NCBI RefSeq assembly: GCF_020497125.1
Contig: NC_059076.1
Coordinates: 12,019,951 to 12,083,950 of the forward strand
Origin: Mauremys mutica
Taxonomy: Eukaryota > Chordata > Testudines > Geoemydidae
Direction: 5' to 3'
DNA length: 64,000 bases
Both the position numbers and the translations under genes were made by a program. The notes beneath the pieces are model-generated. The model ran no database searches, was not told the origin of the DNA, and was given only the letters and a program-made list of their open reading frames with translations. How positions within the stretch are numbered: the first letter of the stretch is position 1; each line of letters starts with the position of its first letter. Positions 36,413-48,441 of this stretch are shown piece by piece.

Positions 36413-39400
36413 CTGGGGGGGAAAAAAAGGATGACAAAATGAACAGAGCATGCTTACAAATGAAGCAACTTTATAAATACCTACTATTGTTTTCTTAGTC
36501 ACATCAGAAACAAATTAGGTATAGATGAAATACAAAAAACAATACTGATTTAAAGGGCAAACAAGATAATAATGGTTCCTTCCAGCTTTTAAAAAAAATA
36601 ATCTATGAACGGATGCAGTGTTATATACCCAAAAGTTGAAACACACAAGAGTTAAGAAACCAAAAGTTAAGGATCTCAGTGCTGTTTTAAGTCTGTCCTC
36701 TTATATGAGACAAAATCCCTACTTTAAGTGCAAAACTCAACCCTAACTATGGAGCTGAAACTGACATCTTCATAATGCAGAATTACATGTTAACTTACTT
36801 AGTGCAACATGTCCAAGTTATGCCAGATGAGAGACATAACTTTGAATTTCCTGGCTTCGAGCATGTAAAATTTCACTATATATTAATAGCTTTACATTTT
36901 TATTTTTATTAAAATAGGTTTAATGGATTTGAAGAATAAGAAAGAATAATTGGAAGGAATTATCTGAACCACTCATTTACATTGCTGGGAAACAGATACT
37001 GTACCACTTAATGAAGGCCAATACACAGCAGAAGTAAAAAAAAAACAAAACCCAAAATATTAGGCTGTGTAAAGAATGGAATAGGAAATACTGAAAATTG
37101 AATGCCTTTACATAAATTCAAGTTTATGACAGGGATTTATTTTTTAAATATCACATTTAACCACAAGGTAAAGGCCAAGAACTTGGTAGGATTCAAAAAG
37201 GATTAGACATTTTTATGAATATAAACATGTAGTTACATTAGATAGAACAAAAATACATTGGATTCAGGGCATAAATTCACCACTAAGAGATGAATTTAAG
37301 AAGAAACTTCCCCTCTGGGCAGATTATTCCATAACTGTCCAGTTTGGGAATCAGGGCATGTTCCTATGAAAGACCTGGTGGTGGTTCCTAGAAGAGACAG
37401 GATACTTAACTAGATAGACCACTGGTATGATCCAAAATGGCAATTCCTATAGTTGTCGTTAGATGACACATTCAATTCAAATTTCCTAAGCTCTGGGAGT
37501 GATTAAAGTGTACTGCACTTAAGAGTGCAAGATGTGAATATCGTGATACGGGGTCCAACAGAAAGGCTACAAGCCCTGTCTAGCAACACATTGAAGGTAG
37601 AGGCCCAGAAGGTCTGAACAGTTTTCCCGATGAGAATTCAAATGCTGCAGAAATAGCTTCATTTTAAAGAAATGCCTTTCACAGTTGTTAGGTTCAAAGG
37701 TTAAATTTTTACTTGTTTCAAAGGTTAAATTTTTACTTGTTCGACTCATCAAATGCACCCTAACATGACATCTAACAAAAGTAAATCAAACAAAACCATA
37801 TACTCTGTCTTATACCTCCTGTTAAAAAAGAAAAAGATTGTTCAAAACACAAACCAACTACTCCAAACCCCCCAAGCAAACAGCTGAGAATACATGAGCA
37901 TCACACTATACTTTAAAGGTAAACAGAACTTTTATTTTCTCCATCACCACATTTATTTGCAACATCCAGACATTTCTTGATTCATGCTTTTTATTTTTCT
38001 AATATACTTTAATGCTATTTTATCTGGCATTTAGTTCAGTGGTCAGTAACATTTAAGATGTATACCTCACCTCTGATACTGTAAAGTAGATATCATCTAA
38101 GAATAAAGCAAATAAGAAGATTCTAGGCCAAGCCTTTTTTTATATTTGTTTTTCAAAAAATTGTTAGACTTTTCAAATGAAAAAACGTTTCTCCTCTCAC
38201 CCCAGCAAAATAAAATCCAGTATCCCAGAAAATAATAGCCTGATCAATTCAAACTTTCCAAAACAATGTCTCCCATAGCCAGCTACAACTCATGTCACAT
38301 TTCAGGCAGAATGAATTTTTACTGAAAGTTAAGAAATTGCAGAGGTAAAAAATATGCTTATAGTGGAAAATGAGCTACAACACTTTAACAACACTTTACC
38401 AATTAAAGTGTTTCCACAGTTTATGTACACTGTGCTCCACAGTTTATGTATACAGGGACCGTTTTCACGCAACCTTATACGTGAGCCAGCAGGTATCAAC
38501 CCTTAAGGACAAGATGTCATATATATCCATATTGTCCTCCTTTACAGAAAGCCCAGCTGCTTGTACTGTAGTGGTATGCTGCTGCTAGTGGCTGACTCAC
38601 CTCCCTGTCACTCACCATTCAACTGAGAAGGTACTACCACCTGTAAATTCCCAGTCTTGTGTGAATAGTAAGCTTGAATTAGACATGAGAACCTTCTCCT
38701 CATATATCCAGGCTTGGAAGGATTCGATTTTTATCAGTAAATGGAGGTGAACATCAATTTAACCATATACACACACAAACCAGCCAAAAAATATTTCCAC
38801 CTATAGTAATCAAAGTTTACAGATAGGCAAAGTAAGAAAATGCCGCTTGAGAACTTACTAGAGTTCGATTTAAGGATATTTACTTCATATATTTTGACAC
38901 GTGATGCTGACAATGTGTTTTAACAGTTATAAAGCTTTAATTTTTTGAATCTCAACATCTATTGCTAAAGTAAGTATAGTCTGACTCCCCATGATTTTCT
39001 GCAACTACAAACATTTAAATCAATAAAGCTTAAAAAAAAACAATTTTGCACAACTGTGAAAGTTTAAATTGATAATCGAAAAAATGCTTAAAAATAAACA
39101 CTGATATTTTCCATCAAAATTATAAAAAGATAAAAATCATATTCTGCCATTGTTCCTTCACTGTACATATAAATTCCAGATTTCCCTCCAGTGTCTTTTG
39201 TACAGCCAGGCAAAAACACTGCTGCCAGTAAACCCATTATATTTAGCAGAAGATACATCTCTTATTCAATAAGAAACCTTAAGGATACTGTTGTTCTTAA
39301 ACTGGCTTTCAAGCAAACCGAGAAATATTTTCCTGTAACTAAATCCTGTCTTCATTTGAATGTCTTTCAAAGGACAAATAAGTTTACGGGACAGTTGGAC

Positions 39401-41689
39401 CAAGATTACTTTCTGCAAGCCTCCCAAAGATGTGCATATTTGGTGTTTTGTTGTTTGGCTGGTAGTGAAGACATACCCTGAGTGACTTGCCCAAGGCCAA
39501 TCATGAATTGAAGCGGAACAGAAACTGGACCCAGGTCTCCCCAGAACCAATCTGGTGATAATCAAAAGACTATCCTTCCTCCCTGTTGATAGAGGACTTC
39601 AGGGCTATCAGACTATTTCTCCAGCATAAATTCATATTTAAAAGAGGAGGATGTGACAGAAATAACATACTGTCTTCAGAACATCCATAATGCTCAACAA
39701 ACTTGTGGCTAATTATTAAGCAGTACTGATGCTTTGCTGAGAGAAGTTCAGCTCTGACTTTTGCAATCCTGAAAGTTGGCAGAGTGACACCTCTAGAGGC
39801 TAGGGTCATCTAATCCATAGAGTATTTATTATTTATACAGAACTATAAATGCACATGGCACTTGTCACAAATGCTCTGCCTCTGGTATGTTTCCCGCTCA
39901 CACTGCACCAATGGGCTTTTTCTACACTGGGAATATCTCCCTCAGTTATTACAGCACAAGAGAACTCCACCAGCGCTAACAGTAGAAGCAATAACACATA
40001 CTGACTTCTAGGTTTATCACCATCATACCATCTAGACTAGACATACTAGAGGTATAGCTGGTCGGTCGGTCGGCTGGCCTGCCTGACTGATAAAAACACC
40101 TGCAGCTAGTCTACACTAGTGCCCCCACCATTGCTAGCATCAGTGCTACGCACCAGCAATGACACCATTTCACAAAATCTACAGCCAAGACACAGCCCAT
40201 TTGCCTTAACCCATTCTAGATCACATCCAGGGCAGGATGGTAATTCAGTCTCTATGTCTAATATCTGATCATTTTGTTGAGACCACCAAGGGTGCCAGTC
40301 AGCTCCAGTTACATGATTTTTGCTGTCCTACACAACTGAAATGTGTGCCCCATTAAGCTCACAATCTCACACCCCAACAGCACCCTATTTGCTTAATGTT
40401 TAAAAGACTTCTGCAAGTATCCACTCTAACTTCAAGGCAGAGACAATTATGCTGTTATCTGCTATATGAACATATGTGCTACAAATTAGATTGAAATCCT
40501 AATCATTTGGTAGGAAAAATATGTAAGATTTGTGGTATGAAACTGTGGCACTTACTCAAAAGGGAGAGCACACAAAAATTCTGGTATTTGGTTAGTTCGG
40601 ATATTTTGGGAGGTCAGCAGGATCTGTTTCTGCCACTTCTGGTTGCTGGAAGAGTTCAGAAGGGCTTCACTGCAGCAAGAAATAGAAGGAGAGGAAGGAT
40701 GAAGGGGAAAGTGGTTTGTATGAATACGAAACACCTCAGAGATGACCAATGACTGTAATGCACACACCTGTAAGGACAGTAAAACACTTGGTAAGATTTC
40801 TGCTACCACTGGCGGAGTGGGATTTAAGAGCACCAGTGCTGGGTTGGGGGGGAAGGGGAGGGAAATATAGGAATCGAAAAGGGAGAAAGGGCTAGAACAG
40901 TTGTGATATTTTATATGGAAAATAAATGATCCCACATGTCCAATATGGAAAAACTGAGACCTAAATAAGTGCTTCATACAATCATATCCCTCCCTATATC
41001 CCCCATACTCATATTCCTATAACCCCGACCATCCACCAGCACCCATTCATTCTTATACCTCTCAGCTCATACCTCCCCCCTCTACCCGCCAGAATCCACC
41101 CCCCACACCAACCCCAACACTCACCCCCCCAAGACTCCTCACACACTCCAGCCACAAGTCCCTCTGCCCGACACACCCCTTCTTACACCCTCCAGAACCT
41201 CCATCCCGCACCCCCACCCCACTCCTTGGTCACGGGGGGGGGGGGCAATGTCAGGCATGTCCCCCATGGGGCCACAACTGCACCTCTCAGAACATATCCA
41301 CCCCCACCCCACCTACCCCCACTCGCCCACAACCTCCACACCACCCCCCAACCCCTCACTCCACACCCACCCTACCCCTACTACCGCCACCCCCACCCCA
41401 TCTACCCCCACAACCCTCCCCCCACTCCACACCACCACGCCACCTCTCCCTACTACCCCCACGCCACACACGCACCCCATCTCCCTCCCCCCACTCCACA
41501 CCTACCCCTACTACTCCCACCCCCCTGCACCGGGCCCTGCCCCACGCCACTTCCCCCAGCGCGGCGGGGGGACGATACGGATACAGCTGCGACCGGACCG
41601 AACCGGGCCTCGCCTCGCCCCCCGGCGCGGCGGCGCCCACTGCCCGCAGCTCCCCGCCAACGGGGCCCGCGGCCCGGCCCGGTTCTCAC
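36413..41689 (-). other. UBA6: UBA6 intron 1
   Basis: About 5.3 kb of mostly AT-rich DNA between exon 1 and exon 2. It holds a CR1 3' fragment near 37165-37455 and a short GGTC simple repeat near 40060. From about 41000 to 41520 it becomes C-rich and low in complexity (CCCCAC and CTACCC runs). No further coding exon is seen. Confidence 0.6.
37165..37455 (+). mobile_element. CR1-like LINE 3' fragment
   Basis: The stretch reads like a CR1 3' untranslated region, with AAGAAACTTCCCCTCTGGGC, then ATAGACCACTGGTATGATCC and a final AATGGCAATTCCTATAG. It has no coding capacity and lies in UBA6 intron 1. Confidence 0.7.
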
Positions 41690-41905
41690 CGCGTGGCGGG
41701 TTTCAGCGGCTGCGAGGCCCGGGCGCCGCCAACAGCCCCGGGAGGTGAAGAAGCTGCAGCCGGGCCGGTGCCTGAGCCTGCGCTTCCCCGCCTGCGCGGC
41801 AGAGGGGCCGGGCTCCCGCCGCCGCCAATCCCCGCCGCCCCGGCCCGGCACCTCGCCCCGCCCCGGCCTGGCGCCCGGACCCTGTTCCCGGCGCTGCGCA
41901 GCCGA
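41520..41905 (-). promoter_or_regulatory. UBA6: CpG-rich UBA6 promoter region
   Basis: The stretch is dense in CpG dinucleotides (many CGCGG, CCGG and GGCG motifs), in contrast to the CpG-poor DNA around it. It surrounds the predicted exon 1 donor. No TATA box is visible. This fits a housekeeping E1 gene promoter. Beyond 41905 the CpG-rich sequence merges with an 81-bp minisatellite. Confidence 0.65.
41690..41830 (-). other. UBA6: UBA6 exon 1 (apparently non-coding), approximate 5' limit
   Basis: On the minus strand a good donor (CGCG/GTGAGAACC) lies at 41690/41689 in very CpG-rich DNA. The trinucleotide CAT does not occur on the plus strand from about 41520 to 41880, so no ATG is available on the minus strand in any frame; translation should begin in exon 2. 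The frame leading into exon 2 stays open, so a non-AUG or still more distal start cannot be excluded. The transcription start is not determined. Confidence 0.55.
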
Positions 41906-43290
41906 TCCCAGCCCTGCACAACGACCCGGGCGCTGCCCCCTGCACCCGGTCCTGCCCCCAGCCCTGCACAATGACCCGGGCCCTGCCCCCAGCCCAGCCC
42001 AGAGCCCCGGGCGCTGCCCCCTGCACCCGGTCCTGCCCCCAGCCCTGCACAACGACCCGGGCCCTGCCCCCTGCCCAGCCCAGAGCCCCGGGCGCTGCCC
42101 CCTGCCCCGGGTCCTGCCCCCAGCCCTGCACAACGACCCGGGCCCTGCCCCCAGCCCAGCCCAGAGCCCCGGGCGCTGCCCCCTGCCCCGGGTCCTGCCC
42201 CCAGCCCTGCACAATGACCCGGGCCCTGCCCCCTGCCCAGCGCCCCGGGCGCTGCCCCCTGCCCCGGGTCCTGCCCCCAGCCCTGCACAACGACCCGGGC
42301 CCTGCCCCCAGCCCAGCCCAGAGCTCCGGGCGCTGCCCCGGGTCCTGCCCCCAGCCCTGCACAATGACCCGGGCCTGCCCCCTGCCCAGCCCAGAGCCCC
42401 GGGCGCTGCCCCGAGCCCAGCCCAGAGCCCCGGGCGCTGCCCCCTGCCCCGGGTCCTGCCCCCAGCCCTGCACACCGACCCGGGCCCTGCACCCAGCCCA
42501 GAGCCCCGGGCGCTGCCCCCTGCCCCGGGTCCTGCCCCGAGCCCAGCCCAGAGCCCCGGGCGCTGCCCCCTGCCCCGGGTCCTGCCCCCAGCCCTGCACA
42601 ACGACCCGGGCCCTGCACCCAGCCCAGAGCCCCGGGCGCTGCCCCCTGCACCGGGTCCTGCCCCCAGCCCTGCACAACGACCCGGGCCCTGCCCCCAGCC
42701 CAGCCCCGGGCGCTGCCCCCTGCCCCGGGTCCTGCCCCCAGCCCTGCACAACGACCCGGGCGCTGCCCCCTGCCCAGCCCAGAGCCCCGGGCGCTGCCCC
42801 CAGCCCTGCACAACGACCCGGGCGCTGCCCCCAGCCCAGCCCAGAGCCCCGGGCGCTGCCCCCAGCCCTGCACAACGACCCGGGCCCTGCCCCAAGCCCA
42901 GCCCAGAGCACCGGGTCCTGCCCCCAGCCCTGCACAATGACCTGGGCGCTGCCCCCAGCCCAGCCCAGAGCCCCGGGCGCTGCCCCCAGCCCTGCACAAT
43001 GACCCGGGCGCTGCCCCCAGCCCAGAGCCCCGGGCGCTGCCCCGAGCCCAGCCCAGAGCCCTGGGCGCTGCCCCCTGCACCGGGTCCTGCCCCCAGCCCT
43101 GCACAATGACCCGGGCCCTGCACCCAGCCTAGCCTAGAGCCCCGGGCCCTGTTCTCAAGGCTGCACAGCCCCTCCCAGCTCTGCACAGAGCCCCAGGCCC
43201 TGCATCCCGCCCCCAGCTTAGCCCTGGGCCCTGCCCCCTGCCCGGTAGAGAGCCCCAGGCCCTGCCCCGGGCCCTACACCCAGCTCTGCA
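41890..43290. repeat. GC-rich 81-bp minisatellite upstream of UBA6
   Basis: Successive GCCCTGCACAAYGACCCGGG landmarks at about 41911, 41961, 42042, 42123, 42204 and 42280 give a dominant period of 81 bp, with shorter variants. The unit also holds CCAGAGCCCCGGGCGCTGCC and CCCCGGGTCCTGCCCCC. Because 81 is a multiple of three, open frames of 460-627 codons run through it on both strands, but they are low complexity (Pro/Ala/Gly) and not proteins. Diverged units continue to about 43500. Confidence 0.92.
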
Positions 43291-43962
43291 CAATGACTCG
43301 GGCCCTGCACCCAAACCCGTACAAAGCCCTGGGTGCTGCACCCAGCCCAGAGCCCCGGGCCCTGCCCCCAGCCCAGCACAATGACCCAGGCCCTGCCCCC
43401 AGCCCAGCACCGAACCCCGGGCGCTGCCCCCAGCCCAGCACCGAGCCCCGGCCCTGCACAGCCCCACTCCTACACAGAGCCTGCACAGAGCTCCCGGCCA
43501 GCCCAGCACACACACAGCTACCCAGGCCAGCCCTGTACAGCGCCCCACGTCTGTGCATCCCCTTCCCCTCGGCCCCTGTAGCCAGCCCCACTCCTACACA
43601 AAGCCCAATACAACCGGGCCCCCAGCCCCTACAGTCCATCATGCAGTAGGATCTCCCACCTCCTCCAGCCCCACACAGAACTCCAGTGGCAGAACCCCCC
43701 TACCTCATACAGCCAGCCGCACCCCAGAGAGGTGCCCCTCCATGTAAGCCCAGTCACAGAGCCCGTTACCCTACACAGCCAGCCCTACTCCACAGAGCCC
43801 CTGGCCGCCCACACAGAGCCATTCTCACCCCCAGATGCCCTTATCTCCCACCAGCCCCACCCTGGAGAACCCTTGCCTCTCCCATTCACTATTCAGCCAT
43901 GCCTATCCTCCACACCCCCCACGTCCCACACCTATAGTCCCTCCTCAGGGAGACACCCCACT

Positions 43963-45270
43963 TAGGGTTGCCAGGCATCCGGTTTTTGACCCGAACATCC
44001 GGTTGGAAAGGGACCCTGGTGCCTCCACTCAGCACTGCTGACCAGGCCACTAAAAGTCCAGTTGGCTGCAGCAGCCACCTCCACACGGCTCCTGGAAGCA
44101 GCCGGCCTGTCCCTCTGGCTCCTAGCCACAGGGATGGCCAGGGGTAGGGTGACCAGATCGCAAGAGTAAAATATCGGGACACATGCTGGGGCGGGGGGGC
44201 GATGAGCAGCCACAGGCTCACAGCCGCCACCGAAGCCATGGGGGGGAGGGGCACACAGCTCTAGGAAGCTGCAAGGTGGGGGGGCGGGGAGGGCATGGCC
44301 CTGGCTGCAGGCCCTGACAGAAGCAGCGGGTTGGGGTCCCACAGCTCCAGCTCCATCCCCCACCGTGGGTCGGGGGCATACGGCTACGGCCCCCGCTGCA
44401 AGGTGGGGACTCAGGGTTGGGGCACGGGAGGGGGAGGTTCAAGGTGCTGACTGTGGGAGGGAGTTTGGGTGCGGGAGGGGATTCCAGGCACGCTTACCTC
44501 AGGCGGCTCCCTGGAAGCAGCAACATCTTCTGGGTCCTAGGCGGAGGTGCAGCTAGGCGGCTCTGCGTGCTGCCTTGCCTGCAGGTGCTGCCCCCACAGC
44601 TCCTATTGGCCGTGGTTCCTGGCCAATGGGAGCTGCGGAGCCAGTGCTCATGGCAGGGGAAGCACACAGAACCTCCCCGGCTGTCCCTGCACCTCAGACC
44701 CAGAGGGAGATGTCGCCACTTCCAGGGACCTGCACAAAGCCAGCCGGGTAAGGAGCCTGCCAGCCCCACACCAACTGGAGGCCTGGCAACCCTACAATAT
44801 TGGGAGAAATGGCATCCCAATTGTACATCGGTCAGGATGCAGGACAGAAAGTTAAATATCGGGACAGTCCTGATTTTATCAGGACGTCTGGTCACTCTAG
44901 CCTGGGGGCTTCGAGTGCTGCCCCCACAGCTCCCATCACCCAGGAACCAGGGCCAATGGGAGCTGCGGGGGTGCTGCCTGCAGATGGGGGCAGCGTGCAG
45001 AGCCACCTGGCCACCCCTGCACCTAGGAGCCAGAGGGACATGTCGGCCACTTCCGGGAGCCACCTGAGATAAGGGCCACCCAGCACCCCAACCCCCTGCC
45101 CCAGCCTGGTGAAAATGAGCGAGCGAGTGAGAATGGAGGAGAGCGAGCGATGGAGGGAGAGGGGATGGAGTCAGAAAGGGAGGGGCCTCAGAGAAGGGGC
45201 GGGGCAGGGGCAAGGCCTCGAACGGGGAAAGAGTGTTCAGTTTTCTGCAATAAGAAAGTTGGCAACCCTA
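43963..45270. mobile_element. Outer hAT-like element of a nest (AGGGTTGCC termini)
   Basis: TAGGGTTGCCAGGC at the left and, inverted, TAGGGTTGCCAACTTTC at the right bound the region. Flanks ACCCCACT and ACCCCTAT agree at 6 of 8 positions, weak support for an 8-bp duplication. The inner element at 44145-44899 interrupts it. The cassette palindrome occurs here at 44927-44967. Confidence 0.6.
44145..44899. mobile_element. Inner hAT-like element of the nest (TAGGGTGACCAGA termini)
   Basis: TAGGGTGACCAGATCGCAAG at the left and, inverted, TAGAGTGACCAGACGTCCTG at the right. Flanks GCCAGGGG (44137-44144) and GCCTGGGG (44900-44907) match at 7 of 8 positions. A second copy of the cassette palindrome is at 44597-44638. 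Being inside the outer element, it is the younger insertion. Confidence 0.72.
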
Positions 45271-45441
45271 ACCCCTATCCCTATGCTCCATCATAGCCCT
45301 GTGTATGAACTCCAGCCTCCACATTCCCCAGGGACCACCCACCTCCCTACTACCTCACAGGGCCACACTTGGCCCTGCTTCTCCCCTATACATCATCCTC
45401 ACCTCCCCATTTCATCACCTCTCGTCAGCCTTTCCCTAGAG

Positions 45442-45844
45442 CAGTGGCTCTCAGTGTTTCTAGATTACAGTGCCCCTTTCAGGAGTTTGATTTGTCTTGT
45501 CTACCCCCAAGTTTCACCTCACTTAAAAACCCCTTGCTTACAAAATCAAACATAAAAATACAAAAGTGTCACAGCACACTGTTATTGATAAATTGCTGAG
45601 TTTCTCATTTTTACCATAAAATTATAAAATAATTGGAGTATAAATATCTTACTTACTTTTCAGTGTATAATATATAGAGCAGTATAAACAAAACTTTGTA
45701 TGAAATTTTAGTTTGTACTGACTTTGCTAGTGCTTATTATGTAGCCTGTTGTAAAACTAGGCAAATATTTAGATGAGTTGATGTATCCCTGGAAGACCTC
45801 TTGAGTACCCCTGGGGTACACCTACTCCTGGTTGAGAATCACTG
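45442..45844. mobile_element. hAT MITE (CAGTGGCTCTCA termini), family shared with 60104
   Basis: CAGTGGCTCTCAGTG and inverted CAGTGATTCTCAACCAGGA bound 403 bp flanked by an exact 8-bp duplication CCCTAGAG (45434-45441 and 45845-45852). The AT-rich interior matches, in inverse orientation, the element at 60104-60514 (for example TACAAAAGTGTCACAGC here against GCTGTGACACTTTTGTA there). Confidence 0.92.
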
Positions 45845-45852
45845 CCCTAGAG

Positions 45853-48025
45853 AACCAGCCACACCTCCCCTGACCTGCTACACAGCCACCTGAATCCCAC
45901 AGCTTCTCAGATACACCCCAACTGCTACTCTTTCCATAACAATACACAGCCACCGTCTCCTCAGAACTATCCTTACCCTTCCTGCCCCACAGAAACGCCC
46001 TGTCCAACACTCTCATCTCTCCTATCCCTCATAGACACCCATGTGTTACCCTCCACAGAGACTCCTTCACCCAACCCTGCAGCCCCCACCATTACACATT
46101 TCACTTCCTCCCCAGAGAGATACCCTACCTTCCAGTCTCCATAGAGCCCCTAGGTACGTTCACCTATCTTCATCCTCTGTAGCGATAGGTCTGTGCTGTA
46201 GACCTGGCCTAGATAGCATAAAGTGATAGCAATATTATTGTTCTGATGTATAGTGGTTTTTAAATTTCTCACACAGCTAAGCTGGGATTGCCCGATAAAC
46301 ACATGATGCATTTCAGTTTGTCTTCACCTACATCAGGGCTATTTTTCAAAAATTTCCCTTTGTTGCTAACAGCAGTTCACCTCCATTGCTGTTAACAACT
46401 TTGGGAGCACTAATGTAGACAGGCTGTTGCTATTATTTTAGGCTCTGGTTCAGCAGAGTACCTAAGCACCTTTGTGGGTAATTACCTTGTTGAGTTGGAG
46501 CTTTAATCATCTTGTTGGATTGGACCTCCTCAGGGTATTAGCAGCCATCAGCCACCCCAACAATGTAGAGAACAAAAAAGTATTAGTGAGCTGAGAGGCT
46601 TGCTGATTCACACCTTCTCTCATGTTATGGAGTTTGAGTTCCCTTTGAAGTTACTGGTTATAGGAATTGCTTTGCCATATCAGACATGTGGTCACTATAG
46701 TCTGTTGTTTTGTGTCTAACGGTGACCAGATGCTTTAGTGGAAGTTGCAAAATGCCACATAGCAAATAATTTAGAAATAATTGCCATAGGAGAAGTTCTT
46801 TCTAAACCCCATCAATTAGTGGTTGGAGTATGCCCTGAAGCATGACAGCTTATTTGCAGTGAGTTAAAGTATTATTAAGTTGTCTACTGATTGAAATAGT
46901 TCTTCCTTTTGTGACCTATTTCCAAGGTAAGAAATACACCCTGCTACAGTTGGGTATTGTAAATGCAAGGGTCCTGTTCTGCCCTGTTTGGCCCTTTGTG
47001 TGGCCTGGCATAATTTGGTAAAGTGAGTATGAAAGGCCATTGAATAATCCTACTTTATACTTCATTTGCACAGATGTAAATGATTGCGCAAGGTGTAAGG
47101 CACTGGAGAATCAGGCCCAAAATGCCAATGTAGATGAAGAGGCTGAATCTGAGAAGTATATTCACCCTTGATGGAGCCACGTAACCCCCATGAACTAGTT
47201 TTGCACATATATATCTGAGGAATATATTGCATAAAAGTGTGAAGTTACATACTAGCTGTAAGCCTTTAAAGAGACTTATGACCGAAATGCAAGGCTGGAA
47301 TTTAGAGTATGTATCAGCAGGAATAATAAGTACTTTTAAAGATAGAATAATTTAGAGTCTAAGATCCTCGTCCTGGAATGAGGCCCATGCCTAGACCCAT
47401 TGCATGATCGCCCGGCTCTTCCTGTGGTAGGGTGTCTGTCCGATATCTCTGCTGAGCGAGGCCGAGCTGCGCCATCAGCCCCCCCAAGGGTCTGAAAACC
47501 CAGACAGCTGTGAGGCTCACTAAGGCCAAACATGGTCATGAGAGCGAGCAGGGGGCATGCTGCGGTTCCCAACACATATGATAGCCCAACCCTGGTGTGC
47601 ATTGTGAGTGATACCAATGACTGCAACTGCTCTACTCACAATGGGTACAGTTAAGCACATGAATAGCTCTGTGGGATCGGAGTCAGAGTTCCTTTCACCA
47701 AATCCTTTAATTCTCAGGGAAAATGAATGGGAATATGAAAGGACGTTTCATGTGACCACTAGAGGACACCAAAATTCTAAATTGTATAACTGGTTGGTGA
47801 GAGCAAGCGAGAGAGCAATGCAGCTGTTCAGGATGAAGTTCAGAAATGAAAGGTACACGTAAGAATTATATTTGTTTGCTTGCTTCAAATAGTATATATT
47901 AAAAAATGGAAAATACAAGGATAAAATATTTTGTTCTTTGATTGGAACTAGTGTGCTCCTCCTCACTGTGAATATATATATAATGAAAGAGACATGGTCG
48001 TTCTCCTGAACATGTTAAAATCTAA
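45853..48025. other. Intergenic stretch with no gene
   Basis: I see no exon, splice-consistent coding sequence or RNA gene here. Near 46330-46440 a small inverted repeat (TTGTTGCTAACAGCAG against TTGCTGTTAACAAC) looks like a decayed MITE. A GC-richer patch at 47360-47640 is discussed separately. Confidence 0.5.
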
Positions 48026-48290
48026 GTCCTGGTCTACACACAAAGTTGTACCAGTTTAACTGAAGGTGTGATTTCATACTGGTTTAATTAGATGGCTGCA
48101 ACTTTGTGTGTGGGCACTCAGATCAGGTTAAACTTGGCTTGTAGTGGTTTAGCTTGCATTTATAATTTTACAGACAACAGCTACATTGGTATAACCAGTT
48201 CTAAACTGATATAAGGAAGTGCCCACACACAAGTTGCACTGGTTTAAAATGATGCAAATTGCATCAGTGCAGTTTGTGTGTGCAATTTGT
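48026..48290. mobile_element. MITE-like element (GTCCTGGTCTACACAC start)
   Basis: GTCCTGGTCTACACACAAAG follows a TAA and the right part contains CAGTTTGTGTGTGCAAT in the inverse sense. Internal inverted segments (CAACTTTGTGTGTGGGCACT near 48099 and GTGCCCACACACAAGTTG near 48220) support a fold-back structure. Exact right end uncertain. Confidence 0.5.
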
Positions 48291-48441
48291 GCTAACTGCA
48301 ACAGGCATACCAAAGATGAATGACTCAGACACACAAAGCACTGGGTGACAAAGTGAGGGAACCCTCACCCAGAGAGGCAGGATTTTAAAGTTATAATATG
48401 AGCACTTGTGCAGGTGGAGTTCACAAAAGTGTCAGTGGAGG

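Noticed and set aside
41226..43186. Open frames of 460-627 codons on both strands
   Set aside because: They run through a tandem repeat whose 81-bp period is a multiple of three; the products are Pro/Ala/Gly low-complexity with no domain, and frames are open on both strands at once.
41911..43290. CRISPR-like regular repeats
   Set aside because: Repeats are 81-bp contiguous tandem units with no unique spacers, in a vertebrate genome.
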